38,114 bases of DNA from Acrocarpospora pleiomorpha (GCF_009687885.1 NZ_BLAF01000091.1:1-38114); one strand, 5' to 3'; positions 10,670 to 18,936 are shown, counted from the stretch's first letter. A program made the numbers and translations. Notes: generated by a model not told the origin, from the sequence alone.

Positions 10670-11005
10670 ATGGCGAAGTCGCTGCATGTGAAGAAGGGCG
10701 ACCTGGTTCAGGTCATCGCCGGCAAGGACAAGGGCGCCAAGGGCCGGGTGATCGTCGCGCTGCCGCGCGAGGACCGCGTGGTGGTCGAGGGCGTCAACAT
10801 GATCAAGAAGCACTCCAAGGTGACCAACAACGGTCCGCGTGGCGCCCGCGAGGGCGGCGTGACCACCCTGGAGGCTCCCATCCACGTGAGCAACGTGAAG
10901 AAGCTCAAGGATGAGGAAAAGGATCACGACGTCAAGGATCATGAGGAGAAGCCCGCCAAGGAGTCGGCCAAGAAGGCCGCGGACGAGACGGGTGAGGACG
11001 ACTGA
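10670..11005 (+). CDS. rplX: 50S ribosomal protein L24 with charged tail
   Basis: Assembly-initiating 23S rRNA 5'-domain binder. It has 111 residues. The KOW region KKGDLVQVIAGKDKGAKGRV is at residues 8-27. After about residue 80 comes a charged Lys/Asp/Glu tail (KDEEKDHDVKDHEEK through ADETGEDD) not needed for the core fold. The ATG follows the rplN stop with no gap, and its TGA overlaps the rplE ATG. Confidence 0.97.
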   Translation: MAKSLHVKKGDLVQVIAGKDKGAKGRVIVALPREDRVVVEGVNMIKKHSKVTNNGPRGAREGGVTTLEAPIHVSNVKKLKDEEKDHDVKDHEEKPAKESAKKAADETGEDD

Positions 11006-11574
11006 TGACTGCCCAGACGGAAGAGCGGGTCGCCCCGCGCCTCAAGCAGCGCTACCGCGAGGAGATCGTGGCGCAGCTGCGCGAGCAGTTCGGCATCGAG
11101 AACATCATGCTGGTGCCCGGCGTCACCAAGATCAAGGTGAACATGGGCGTCGGCGAGGCCGCGCGTGACTCCAAGCTCATCGAGGGCGCGGTCCGCGACC
11201 TCACCGCGATCACCGGCCAGAAGCCGGCCGTGGTCCGGGCCCGCAAGTCCATCGCGCAGTTCAAGCTGCGTGAGGGCATGCCCATCGGCGCGCACGTGAC
11301 GCTGCGCGGCGACCGCATGTGGGAGTTCCTGGACCGGCTGCTGTCGCTGGCGCTGCCCCGTATCCGGGACTTCCGCGGCCTGTCGCCCAAGCAGTTCGAC
11401 GGTCACGGCAACTACACCTTCGGTCTCACCGAGCAGGTCATGTTCCACGAGATCGACCAGGACAAGGTCGACCGCCAGCGCGGCATGGACATCACCGTGG
11501 TGACCACGGCGACCAACGACGAACAGGGCCGGGCGCTGCTGAAGCTCCTCGGCTTCCCCTTCAAGGAGGCCTGA
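11005..11574 (+). CDS. rplE: 50S ribosomal protein L5
   Basis: 5S rRNA-binding protein of the central protuberance that contacts P-site tRNA and S13. It has 189 residues, slightly longer than E. coli through an N-terminal extension (MTAQTEERVAPRLKQRYREE). ENIMLVPGVTKIKVNMGVG and the C-terminal NDEQGRALLKLLGFPF are conserved. The start is fixed by the TGATG overlap with rplX. Two bases separate it from rpsZ. Confidence 0.98.
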   Translation: MTAQTEERVAPRLKQRYREEIVAQLREQFGIENIMLVPGVTKIKVNMGVGEAARDSKLIEGAVRDLTAITGQKPAVVRARKSIAQFKLREGMPIGAHVTLRGDRMWEFLDRLLSLALPRIRDFRGLSPKQFDGHGNYTFGLTEQVMFHEIDQDKVDRQRGMDITVVTTATNDEQGRALLKLLGFPFKEA

Positions 11575-11576
11575 TC

Positions 11577-11762
11577 ATGGCGAAGACGTCGCTGAAGGTC
11601 AAGGCAGCGCGTAAGCAGAAGTTCGAGGTCCGCGCGTACACTCGGTGTTCGCGGTGCGGACGCCCGCGTGCGGTCTACCGGAAGTTCGGCCTGTGCCGAG
11701 TCTGCTTCCGCGAGATGGCGCACCGGGGCGAGCTGCCCGGTATCACGAAGTCCAGCTGGTAA
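11577..11762 (+). CDS. rpsZ: 30S ribosomal protein S14, zinc type
   Basis: Short S14 of the head, 61 residues from ATG 11577. The zinc ribbon CSRCGRP...CRVC uses Cys24, Cys27, Cys40 and Cys43, so this is the C+ (zinc) form. Actinobacteria often keep a longer Cys-free S14 elsewhere under Zur control; none is in this window. The open frame extends upstream into rplE without S14 similarity. A 94-bp gap with a hairpin follows. Confidence 0.97.
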   Translation: MAKTSLKVKAARKQKFEVRAYTRCSRCGRPRAVYRKFGLCRVCFREMAHRGELPGITKSSW

Positions 11763-11782
11763 AGACCAGAGTCATATTCACC

Positions 11783-11803
11783 GGGCGTTCCTTTCGAACG
11801 CCC
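11783..11803 (+). other. Perfect hairpin between rpsZ and rpsH
   Basis: An 8-bp perfect stem (11783-11790 with 11796-11803) and a 5-nt loop lie midway in the 94-bp gap. There is no T tract. In E. coli S8 regulates the spc operon at rplE; this stem is an unproven candidate for a regulatory or processing element. Confidence 0.5.
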
Positions 11804-11856
11804 ACGACCACACCGTAGGTCCCACCGGGAAACCGCGGTGAGGAAGGCCGCCGGCC

Positions 11857-12255
11857 ATGACGATGACCGACCCGATCGCAGACATGCTCACGCGTCTGCG
11901 CAACGCGAACTCGGCGTATCACGAAACCGTGAGCATGCCGTATTCGAAGATCAAGGCGCACATCGCCGAGATCCTCCAGCAGGAGGGTTACATCCAGGCC
12001 TGGACCGTCGAGGACGCCAAGGTTGGAAAGAACCTCGTGGTGGAGCTCAAGTTCGGGCCGACCAGGGAGCGCTCGCTCTCGGGCATCCGCCGGGTTTCCA
12101 AGCCCGGCCTGCGGGTCTACGCAAAGAAGGACAACCTGCCTCGGGTGCTGGGCGGGCTCGGCGTCGCGATCATCTCGACGTCGGGCGGGCTCATGACCGA
12201 CAAGCAGGCCGGCAAGCGCGGAGTGGGCGGGGAAGTCCTCGCCTACGTTTGGTAA
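11857..12255 (+). CDS. rpsH: 30S ribosomal protein S8
   Basis: Central-domain 16S rRNA binder and a translational repressor of spc-type operons in E. coli. It has 132 residues. MTMTDPIADMLTRLRNAN at the start and ISTSGGLMTDKQAGKRGVGG at the end are diagnostic. ATG 11857 is chosen because actinobacterial S8 usually begins MTMTDPIADML; ATG 11863 is the alternative. A 16-bp gap leads to rplF. Confidence 0.97.
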   Translation: MTMTDPIADMLTRLRNANSAYHETVSMPYSKIKAHIAEILQQEGYIQAWTVEDAKVGKNLVVELKFGPTRERSLSGIRRVSKPGLRVYAKKDNLPRVLGGLGVAIISTSGGLMTDKQAGKRGVGGEVLAYVW

Positions 12256-12273
12256 GAGGGGAGTAACCACAGC

Positions 12274-12816
12274 ATGTCGCGAATCGGACGGCTGCCCATC
12301 CCCGTACCGAGCGGTGTCGAGATCGCCATCGACGGCCGGGATGTCCAGGTCAAGGGCCCGAAGGGCACGCTTTCACACACGGTCGCCGAGCCCATCGAGG
12401 TCGCGCGCGCCGAGGACGGCACCATCGCCGTCACCCGTCCCAACGACGAGAACAAGGTCCGCGCGCTGCACGGCCTGTCTCGGACCCTGATCGCCAACAT
12501 GGTGAGCGGGGTCACCCAGGGATACACCAAGACGCTGGAGATCGTCGGCGTGGGTTACCGCGTTCAGGCCAAGGGCCCGACGCAGCTGGAGTTCGCACTG
12601 GGCTTCAGCCACCCCGTCATCGTCGACGCTCCGGAGGGTGTCACCTTCCGGGTCGAGCGCCCCACGCTTTTCCACGTGGACGGCATCGACAAGCAGAAGG
12701 TCGGCGAGGTCGCCGCGAACATCCGCAAGCTGCGCAAGCCCGACCCGTACAAGGGCAAGGGCGTGCGCTACCAGGGCGAAGTTATCCGCCGCAAGGTCGG
12801 AAAGGCTGGTAAGTAA
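12274..12816 (+). CDS. rplF: 50S ribosomal protein L6
   Basis: Two-domain 23S rRNA binder near the sarcin-ricin loop and factor-binding site. It has 180 residues, the usual length. MSRIGRLPIPVPSGVEI and the C-terminal motif RKPDPYKGKGVRYQGEVIR are family hallmarks. GAGGGGAG (12256-12263) sits 10 bases before the ATG. One base separates its stop from the rplR ATG. Confidence 0.98.
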   Translation: MSRIGRLPIPVPSGVEIAIDGRDVQVKGPKGTLSHTVAEPIEVARAEDGTIAVTRPNDENKVRALHGLSRTLIANMVSGVTQGYTKTLEIVGVGYRVQAKGPTQLEFALGFSHPVIVDAPEGVTFRVERPTLFHVDGIDKQKVGEVAANIRKLRKPDPYKGKGVRYQGEVIRRKVGKAGK

Positions 12817-12817
12817 A

Positions 12818-13195
12818 ATGGCCGCGAAGTACGGCAAGCACACCGCCGCTCGCGCCATTTCGCGAGCCCGTCGCCACCGTCGCGTGCGCAAGAAGGTCGT
12901 CGGGACCGTCGAGCGTCCGCGTCTGGTCGTCAACCGGTCCACCCGGCACATGTTCGTGCAGATCGTGGACGACACCGCCGGTCACACGCTGGTGAGCGCG
13001 TCCACCATGGACGCCTCGCTCCGTACGGCCGAGGGCGACAAGACCGAGAAGGCCAAGCAGGTCGGCGCGCTCCTCGCTCAGCGGGCCAAGGCCGCCGGGA
13101 TCTCCGCCGTGGTCTTCGACCGCGGTGGCAACCGCTACGCGGGCCGCCTTGCGGCGCTCGCGGACAGCGCCCGTGAAGGCGGGTTGGACTTCTGA
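12818..13195 (+). CDS. rplR: 50S ribosomal protein L18
   Basis: 5S rRNA-binding protein that forms the central protuberance with L5. It has 125 residues from ATG 12818. RPRLVVNRSTRHMFVQIVDD and FDRGGNRYAGRLAALAD identify it. The N-terminus (MAAKYGKHTAARAISRARRH) is basic. The start is chosen by family length; the frame is also open upstream over rplF. A 40-bp gap leads to rpsE. Confidence 0.97.
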   Translation: MAAKYGKHTAARAISRARRHRRVRKKVVGTVERPRLVVNRSTRHMFVQIVDDTAGHTLVSASTMDASLRTAEGDKTEKAKQVGALLAQRAKAAGISAVVFDRGGNRYAGRLAALADSAREGGLDF

Positions 13196-13235
13196 TGACC
13201 ACCCGTCTTATGAGCAATGAGAAGAGGAACCACTG

Positions 13236-13868
13236 ATGGCTGGAGCTCCGCGTCGCGGTGCCGGCGGCGGTGGCGAGCGGCGGGAACGTCGTGACGATCG
13301 CCGCGGTGGCGCCCAGGACAAGGGCGTCTCTTACATCGAGCGCGTCGTGAAGATCAACCGAGTGGCCAAGGTCGTCAAGGGTGGCCGGCGCTTCAGCTTC
13401 ACCGCGCTGGTCATCGTCGGCGACGGCAACGGCCTCGTCGGGGTCGGCTACGGCAAGGCCAAGGAGGTGCCCGCGGCGATCGCCAAGGGCGTCGAGGAGG
13501 CCAAGAAGCACTTCTTCAAGGTGCCGCGCATCCAGGGCACCATCCCGCACACCGTGCAGGGCGAGGACGCTGCGGGCGTCGTGCTCCTGCGGCCGGCCTC
13601 GCCCGGTACCGGTGTGATCGCGGGTGGCCCGGTGCGCGCGGTGCTGGAGTGCGCCGGGATCCACGACGTGCTGTCCAAGTCGCTCGGCTCGGACAACCCG
13701 ATCAACATCGTGCACGCCACCGTGGCGGCGCTGAAGGGCCTGTCCCGGCCCGAGGAGATCGCGGCCCGCCGCGGTCTGCCGATCGAGGACGTCGCCCCCA
13801 AGGCGATGCTCAAGGCGCGCGCCGAGGGTCTCGCCGAGGCCGCCGCGGCGGCGAAGGCGGTGAGCTAG
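13236..13868 (+). CDS. rpsE: 30S ribosomal protein S5
   Basis: Decoding-fidelity protein that, with S3 and S4, forms the mRNA entry. It has 210 residues, longer than the 166 of E. coli because of an Arg/Gly-rich N-terminal extension (residues 1-30, APRRGAGGGGERRERRDD). The dsRBD-like region VVKGGRRFSFTALVIVGDG, the site where spectinomycin-resistance changes occur in other species, looks wild-type. GAAGAGG (13219-13225) lies upstream of ATG 13236. Three bases separate it from rpmD. Confidence 0.98.
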   Translation: MAGAPRRGAGGGGERRERRDDRRGGAQDKGVSYIERVVKINRVAKVVKGGRRFSFTALVIVGDGNGLVGVGYGKAKEVPAAIAKGVEEAKKHFFKVPRIQGTIPHTVQGEDAAGVVLLRPASPGTGVIAGGPVRAVLECAGIHDVLSKSLGSDNPINIVHATVAALKGLSRPEEIAARRGLPIEDVAPKAMLKARAEGLAEAAAAAKAVS

Positions 13869-13871
13869 TCG

Positions 13872-14054
13872 ATGGCTCGTCTGAAGATCACCCAGACCCG
13901 GTCGAAGATCGGTGGCAAGCAGAACCAGCGGGACTCGCTGCGCTCGCTGGGCCTGAAGCGCATCGGCGATGTCGTCGTCAAGGAGGACCGGCCCGAGATT
14001 CGCGGGATGGTCGCCGTGGTGACGCACCTCGTCGAGGTTGAAGAGGTCGACTAG
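13872..14054 (+). CDS. rpmD: 50S ribosomal protein L30
   Basis: Small large-subunit protein of 60 residues. MARLKITQTRSKIGGKQNQR and LRSLGLKRIGDVVVKEDRPE are the conserved L30 pattern. ATG 13872 lies just after the rpsE stop, and two bases separate its own stop from rplO, so the three genes are closely packed for coupled translation. Confidence 0.97.
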   Translation: MARLKITQTRSKIGGKQNQRDSLRSLGLKRIGDVVVKEDRPEIRGMVAVVTHLVEVEEVD

Positions 14055-14056
14055 TC

Positions 14057-14512
14057 ATGACTGATAACGCACCGCTCAAGCCGCACGACCTGCGTCCGGC
14101 CCCGGGCGCCCACAAGGCCAAGGTCCGCAAGGGCCGCGGCGAGGGCTCCAAGGGCAAGACCGCCGGTCGCGGCACCAAGGGCACCAAGTCCCGGACGAAC
14201 GTCCCGCTCGGCTTCGAAGGTGGCCAGGTTCCGCTCCAGCGGCGGCTGCCGAAGCTGAAGGGCTTCTCCAACTCCCTGTTCAAGACGACCTACCAGGTCG
14301 TCAACCTGGACCGGCTCGGCGAGCTGTTCCCCGCCGGCGGCGACGTCACGGTGGACACGCTGGTCGAGGCGGGCGCGGTTCGCAAGAACCAGCTCGTCAA
14401 GGTGCTGGGAACCGGCGACATCTCTGTGGCGTTGAACGTGCAGGCGCACGCCTTCTCCGCCAGCGCCAAGGAGAAGATCGCTGCCGCCGGTGGCTCCGTC
14501 ACGGAGCTGTAA
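14057..14512 (+). CDS. rplO: 50S ribosomal protein L15
   Basis: Late-assembly large-subunit protein of 151 residues. The Gly/Arg/Lys-rich N-terminal extended arm (KGRGEGSKGKTAGRGTKGTK) and QVPLQRRLPKLKGF are characteristic; the globular domain ends in KEKIAAAGGSVTEL. Last ribosomal gene of the spc block. A 227-bp non-coding gap with two hairpins follows before secY. Confidence 0.98.
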   Translation: MTDNAPLKPHDLRPAPGAHKAKVRKGRGEGSKGKTAGRGTKGTKSRTNVPLGFEGGQVPLQRRLPKLKGFSNSLFKTTYQVVNLDRLGELFPAGGDVTVDTLVEAGAVRKNQLVKVLGTGDISVALNVQAHAFSASAKEKIAAAGGSVTEL

Positions 14513-14524
14513 AATGCGAGCTCA

Positions 14525-14594
14525 TGCCGACTTCTGAGATAGCTGTCGGCAGATGCATCACGAGGCGCGGGGGCTCGGAATGAGTCTCCGCGCC
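14525..14594 (+). terminator. Tandem hairpins between rplO and secY
   Basis: A 7-bp perfect stem (14525-14531 with 14545-14551, 13-nt loop) is followed by a second (14564-14570 with 14588-14594) whose inner part pairs imperfectly. No T tract follows. They suggest a partial terminator separating the ribosomal genes from secY. A TAGAGT at 14605-14610 could be a -10 box, but I see no matching -35. Confidence 0.45.
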
Positions 14595-14739
14595 CGTAGT
14601 GCGTTAGAGTTCGCTGGACAGTGGGGTTCGCTCGCTGCCCACACGTACAGTTTGTGCAGTTCGTACTTGAAGACCTGACTGATGGACGACCCCCGGACCA
14701 TCGCTGACCGTAACGCGTCTTAGGCGCGCAGGAGGGACC

Positions 14740-16053
14740 GTGCTAACCGCTCTCACCCGGGCATTCCGTACTCCGGACCTGCGCAAGAAGTTGCTCTTTA
14801 CCTTGGGCATCATCGCGTTGTTCCGACTTGGCTCGGTGCTTCCGACCCCCGGTGTCAACGCTGAAAACGTCCGTACGGCCCTTGAACAGGCGCAGGCGGG
14901 TGAACTGGGCAACATCTATGGGATGGTGCAGCTGTTCAGCGGCGGTGCGCTGCTGAAACTTTCGGTGTTCGCGCTCGGCATCATGCCGTACATCACCGCG
15001 AGCATCATCCTGCAGCTGCTCACCGTCGTCATTCCCCGGCTGGAAGCCCTGAAGAAGGAGGGGCAGGCGGGTACCGCGAAGATCACGCAGTACACGCGTT
15101 ACCTCACCATCGGGCTGGCCGTGCTCCAGTCGACGGCTTTCGTGGCGCTGGCCCGATCCGGGCAGCTGTTCCAGAACAGCGCTGATCTTCCCGTTCTCCT
15201 GAACGACGACATCTTCACCGTCGTCACCATGGTCATCACCATGACCGCGGGCACCGCCGTCATCATGTGGCTGGGCGAGCTGATCACCGACCGCGGTGTC
15301 GGCAACGGCATGTCCATCCTGATCTTCACCCAGATCATCGCGGTCTTCCCGTCCGAGTTGATGAACATCTTCCGGACCAAGGGCGCGTTCACGTTCGTCA
15401 TCGTGATGGTCGTCGGCGTCTTCATGGTCGCCGCGGTGGTCTTCGTCGAGCAGGCGCAGCGCCGCATCCCGGTGCAGTACGCCAAGCGTATGGTCGGCCG
15501 CAGGATGTACGGCGGGACCTCGACCTACATCCCGCTCAAGGTCAACCAGGCCGGCATCATCCCGGTCATCTTCGCCTCCTCGTTGCTCTACCTGCCGCAG
15601 CTGGTCGTCACGCTGTTCGCCAACAGCACCACGCCCAACGTGGTGGTGGAGTGGATCGCGCAGAACCTCGCCACGGGCGACACGCCCATCTACATGGCGA
15701 CGTTCTTCCTCTTGATCGTCTTCTTCACCTACTTCTATGTGTCGATTACCTTCAACCCCGTTGAAGTGTCCGACAACATGAAGAAGTACGGTGGGTTCAT
15801 TCCGGGCATCCGTCCGGGCCGGCCGACCGCTGAGTACCTGAACTACGTGCTCACCCGGTTGACCGCGCCAGGTTCGTTGTATCTGGGCGTGATCTCCATG
15901 GTCCCGATCTTCGCACTGGCGCTGGCCGGGGCGAGCCAGAACTTCCCGTTCGGAGGAACCAGCATTCTGATCATGGTGGGTGTGGGCCTGGACACGGTCA
16001 AGCAGATCGAGAGCCAGCTCCAGCAGCGTAATTACGAGGGCTTCCTGAGATAG
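14740..16053 (+). CDS. secY: Preprotein translocase channel subunit SecY
   Basis: Pore of the Sec translocon in the cytoplasmic membrane; partners are SecE, SecG and SecA. It has 437 residues with ten hydrophobic segments. The N-terminal MLTALTRAFRTPDLRKKLLF, the GIMPYITASIILQLLTVVIP segment and the RTAEYLNYVLTRLT-like region (here RPTAEYLNYVLTRLT) before the last helices are typical. GTG 14740 follows AGGAGG (14730-14735). The stop TAG shares one base with the adk GTG. Confidence 0.98.
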   Translation: MLTALTRAFRTPDLRKKLLFTLGIIALFRLGSVLPTPGVNAENVRTALEQAQAGELGNIYGMVQLFSGGALLKLSVFALGIMPYITASIILQLLTVVIPRLEALKKEGQAGTAKITQYTRYLTIGLAVLQSTAFVALARSGQLFQNSADLPVLLNDDIFTVVTMVITMTAGTAVIMWLGELITDRGVGNGMSILIFTQIIAVFPSELMNIFRTKGAFTFVIVMVVGVFMVAAVVFVEQAQRRIPVQYAKRMVGRRMYGGTSTYIPLKVNQAGIIPVIFASSLLYLPQLVVTLFANSTTPNVVVEWIAQNLATGDTPIYMATFFLLIVFFTYFYVSITFNPVEVSDNMKKYGGFIPGIRPGRPTAEYLNYVLTRLTAPGSLYLGVISMVPIFALALAGASQNFPFGGTSILIMVGVGLDTVKQIESQLQQRNYEGFLR

Positions 16054-16706
16054 TGCGCGTCGTCCTGGTCGGGCCCCCCGGAGCGGGCAAGGGGACGCAG
16101 GCCCAGTTCATCGCATCGCATCTGTCGATCCCGAAAATCTCGACAGGTGACATTTTCCGCGCCAACGTCTCTGGGGGCACGGAGCTTGGCAAGCTCGCCA
16201 AGGGATTCATGGATCGCGGGGACCTGGTCCCCGACGAGGTGACGATCGCGATGGTTCGCGACCGGCTGGCTGAGAACGACGCGCAGGCGGGTTTCCTGCT
16301 CGACGGCTTCCCTCGGAACGTGGCCCAAGCCGAGGTGCTCAAGAAGATGCTGGCCGACTTCGGCATCGGGCTCGACCTGGTGCTGGAGTTGGTGGTCGAC
16401 GACGACGAGGTGGTCCGCCGGCTGGCGGGTCGCCGTACCTGCCGGTCCTGCGGCAAGGTGTGGCACGTGGACTTCGATCCGCCGAAGGTGGACGGGATCT
16501 GCGACGCCTGCGGCGGCGAGCTGTTCCAGCGCGATGACGATCGTGAGGAGACCATCAGGCACCGGCTGGAGGTCTACCAGGAGCAGACCGCTCCTTTAAT
16601 CAGCTTCTATGCCGACGAGGGCATTCTGCGCGGGGTGGACGCGACCGGTCCGGTCGAGGAGGTCACCCAGCGGGCGATGTCGGAGCTTCGCCGGTTCCTC
16701 GATTAG
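16053..16706 (+). CDS. adk: Adenylate kinase, zinc-LID type
   Basis: Catalyses ATP + AMP = 2 ADP. It has 217 residues. The P loop GPPGAGKGTQAQFI is at residues 7-20, followed by the AMP site (STGDIFR) and DGFPRNVAQAE. The LID has paired CXXC motifs (CRSC and CDAC), making it the long, zinc-binding form. GTG 16053 overlaps the secY stop, so it is cotranslated with SecY. A strong terminator follows. Confidence 0.98.
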   Translation: MRVVLVGPPGAGKGTQAQFIASHLSIPKISTGDIFRANVSGGTELGKLAKGFMDRGDLVPDEVTIAMVRDRLAENDAQAGFLLDGFPRNVAQAEVLKKMLADFGIGLDLVLELVVDDDEVVRRLAGRRTCRSCGKVWHVDFDPPKVDGICDACGGELFQRDDDREETIRHRLEVYQEQTAPLISFYADEGILRGVDATGPVEEVTQRAMSELRRFLD

Positions 16707-16708
16707 GC

Positions 16709-16724
16709 GTTGGGCCGGCCCAAC
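16709..16724. promoter_or_regulatory. Perfect 16-bp palindrome after adk
   Basis: GTTGGGCCGGCCCAAC begins two bases after the adk stop and is a perfect palindrome with no loop. As DNA it resembles an operator; as RNA its centre would be strained. It lies just upstream of the adk terminator. No regulator can be named. Confidence 0.4.
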
Positions 16725-16727
16725 CGA

Positions 16728-16774
16728 TGACCGAGAACGCCACCCCATACCGTGGGGTGGCGTTCGGTCATTTT
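16728..16774 (+). terminator. Rho-independent terminator between adk and map
   Basis: A 12-13-bp perfect stem (16735-16747 with 16753-16765, 5-nt loop) extends through outer arms 16728-16733 and 16765-16770 with a small bulge and is followed by TTTT (16771-16774). It is the best classical terminator in the window. map therefore probably has its own promoter or depends on readthrough. Confidence 0.85.
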
Positions 16775-16814
16775 GCGGGAACATTCACGAAAACCACCCC
16801 AGGGGGTGCTGTAG

Positions 16815-17630
16815 GTGTTGAAGAAGAACAGGCACGGGATCCAGATCAAGACGCCGGAGCAGCTGCGCGGCATGCGCGCCGCCGGTCTGGTCGTGGGTCG
16901 CACGCTCGAACTGCTGCGTGAGTCCGTGGAGCCGGGCATGACGCCGCTGGATCTGGACGTCATCGCCGAGAAGGCGATCAGGGACGAGGGCGCCGTGCCG
17001 TCCTTCAAGGGCTACCAGGGCTTTCCCGCGACCATCTGCGCCTCGGTGAACGCCGAGGTGGTGCACGGCATCCCGAGCCGGGCGCGCGAGCTGCGGGCCG
17101 GGGACATCATCTCGATCGACTGCGGGGCCATCCTGGACGGCTGGCACGGGGACGCGGCGATCACGGTGCCGGTGGGCCCGGCGGAGGAGCTGGATCCGAA
17201 GCTGACCGAGCTGATGCGGGTCACCGAGGAGGCCATGTGGCGCGGAATCAGCGCGTTGCGGGCTGGGGGGTATCTGTCCGACATCGGCCATCAGATCGAG
17301 CGTTACGCGCGCTCTCAGGGCCGCTACGGGATCCCGCACGAGTACGGCGGGCACGGGATCGGGACCGAGATGCACATGGATCCGTGGGTGGCCAATCATG
17401 GGCGTCCCGGGCGGGGGCCGCGGCTGGAGGTCGGCATGTGCCTGGCCATCGAGCCGATGCTCAATCTGGGCACGGACAAGACGCGGGTGCTGGCCGATGA
17501 CTGGACGGTGGTGACGCTGGACGGGAAGGCGTCGGCGCATTTCGAGCACAGTGTGGCGGTGACCGAGAGTGGGCCGTGGGTGCTGACGGCGCTGGATGGC
17601 GGGGAGTCCCGGTTGGGGCCGCGCGAATGA
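16815..17630 (+). CDS. map: Methionine aminopeptidase, type I
   Basis: Removes the initiator Met after deformylation. It has 271 residues. All metal ligands are visible: the two Asp in IDCGAILDGWHGD, His in GGHGIG, Glu in AIEPM and Glu in VTESG; the substrate His is in VVHGIP. The N-terminus (MLKKNRHGIQIKTPEQL) has no zinc-finger linker. GTG 16815 is used; TTG 16818 is the next alternative. It lies beyond a strong terminator, so its link to secY-adk may be by readthrough only. Confidence 0.96.
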   Translation: MLKKNRHGIQIKTPEQLRGMRAAGLVVGRTLELLRESVEPGMTPLDLDVIAEKAIRDEGAVPSFKGYQGFPATICASVNAEVVHGIPSRARELRAGDIISIDCGAILDGWHGDAAITVPVGPAEELDPKLTELMRVTEEAMWRGISALRAGGYLSDIGHQIERYARSQGRYGIPHEYGGHGIGTEMHMDPWVANHGRPGRGPRLEVGMCLAIEPMLNLGTDKTRVLADDWTVVTLDGKASAHFEHSVAVTESGPWVLTALDGGESRLGPRE

Positions 17631-17694
17631 GGGCCGCGGTGGGCGGCGTTCGCCGTACATAATGGGATTTATTACGCAGAGCGAGGAGATGGCT

Positions 17695-18129
17695 ATGGTG
17701 GCTAGCCCCGAGATGCGGGCCTCCGATGGCGATCGGGAGCGGGTCGCGGCCGCGCTGCGCGAGCACATGGTCGATGGCCGCCTCGATGTGGACGAGTTCA
17801 ACGAGCGGCTGGAGCAGGTCTACAAGAGCCGCACGTACGGCGAGCTGGCCAGGGTGACGTCGGATCTGCCCGCGACGGACCTGAATACGCTGCCGGCCAC
17901 TAAACCCCAGCCGAAGCCGAGCAAGGACCCGAAGAAGGCGCGGGATGAACTGCGCGCGAACTGGGCGATCTGGGCCATGGCCAGCTCGATCAACTGGGTG
18001 ATCTGGCTGATCGTGAGCACCACCTCGGATGGGTCCGTGTATCCGTGGCCGCTGTGGGTGATGGGTCCGTGGGGCGTGGTTCTGCTGATCGGCACGCTTT
18101 CCCAGGCTGCGGGTGGCAATCGGCGGTAG
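17695..18129 (+). CDS. DUF1707 domain membrane protein
   Basis: The N-terminal DUF1707 (SHOCT-like) domain is clear: MRASDGDRERVAAALREHMV then GRLDVDEFNERLEQVYKSRT, about residues 7-58. A Pro/Lys-rich linker (residues 65-82) leads to two hydrophobic stretches (WAIWAMASSINWVIWLIV and WVMGPWGVVLLIGTL), so it is a small membrane protein with a cytosolic N-terminus. The domain's function is not known. I choose ATG 17695 because GGAG (17685-17688) is six bases upstream; ATG 17662 would add 11 residues without a ribosome site. 64 bp after map. Confidence 0.85.
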   Translation: MVASPEMRASDGDRERVAAALREHMVDGRLDVDEFNERLEQVYKSRTYGELARVTSDLPATDLNTLPATKPQPKPSKDPKKARDELRANWAIWAMASSINWVIWLIVSTTSDGSVYPWPLWVMGPWGVVLLIGTLSQAAGGNRR

Positions 18130-18263
18130 CCATCCTGAATGTGCCGTTGTGCACCCTCGGGGGGTTATGCGTATTCGTCCACAGAACGAACGCTTGATGC
18201 TTCATAACGTGAGCGATGTCCGGAGATGAGCAGCATCCCGGAGTGGTCTCCCTGGAGGACATC

Positions 18264-18734
18264 GTGCGAAACATTCGCAGCATCATGGTCGGCACCGCGC
18301 TCGCCGGCGCACTCGCCGCCGGCGCCCTGGCCGCCCCCGCGGCCAACGCGGCCGCCGCTCCCGCTGCCGCCGCCTCGGCGTCGGCCCCCTCGAAGCACTT
18401 CTTCGGCAACTTCTACTCCAAGTGGCACCCGAGCGAGGACGACGACTTCGGTCACCGCTCCTACTTCAAGGGCTACTGGTACAAGAAGGACGGCTACTAC
18501 TGGTTCTACGGCGACCTGTACGACCGTGACCGGGACAACGAGTACTCCTACGTGTGGTACCGGTACCACGACGGCAGTGGCTACCACGAGAAGTACTTCG
18601 GCAAGTCCAAGGGCCACCTGAAGTTCAACAAGTTCGCCAAGTTCAAGTCCGGCAAGTTCGACGACTTCGACATCAAGGTCTGCGAGGGCGACAGCCGCTT
18701 CGAGGACTGCGGGAGCTGGGGCGACGCTTTCTAG
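18264..18734 (+). CDS. Secreted aromatic-rich hypothetical protein
   Basis: I do not recognise the family. From GTG 18264 (GGAGG at 18254-18258) it has 156 residues. A Sec signal peptide is plain: MRNIRS, hydrophobic VGTALAGALAAGALAA, then a likely cut after PAANA (residue 29). The mature part is rich in Tyr, Phe, Trp, Lys and Asp, with YFKGYWYKKDGYYWFYGDLY, a KF-repeated stretch (HLKFNKFAKFKSGKF) and two Cys near the end that could pair. Such composition suggests a small secreted or wall-bound protein. An upstream in-frame ATG (18216) would disrupt the signal peptide. Confidence 0.75.
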   Translation: MRNIRSIMVGTALAGALAAGALAAPAANAAAAPAAAASASAPSKHFFGNFYSKWHPSEDDDFGHRSYFKGYWYKKDGYYWFYGDLYDRDRDNEYSYVWYRYHDGSGYHEKYFGKSKGHLKFNKFAKFKSGKFDDFDIKVCEGDSRFEDCGSWGDAF

Positions 18735-18787
18735 AGCGCTCTGGACTCGGTCTGAGTCGTGTGTGACGGGGGGTAATCCCTAAATCC

Positions 18788-18823
18788 AGCGGGGCCCGTA
18801 AATCTCGGGACGGGCCCCGCTTT
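18788..18823 (+). terminator. Terminator after the aromatic-rich secreted protein
   Basis: An 11-bp perfect stem (18788-18798 with 18811-18821), a 12-nt loop and a short TTT run (18821-18823) begin 54 bases after the stop codon. It isolates this gene from the next one. Confidence 0.75.
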
Positions 18824-18936
18824 CCGCATGTCTGGATGTTTCTCCCACCGACCTGTTAGACAGACTCTTTGCCGCTTCCGCGCCCTCGCTCGGTTCGTCA
18901 CCGGGTAGATGATCTCCATCGAGCCAGGGGAGGGAC

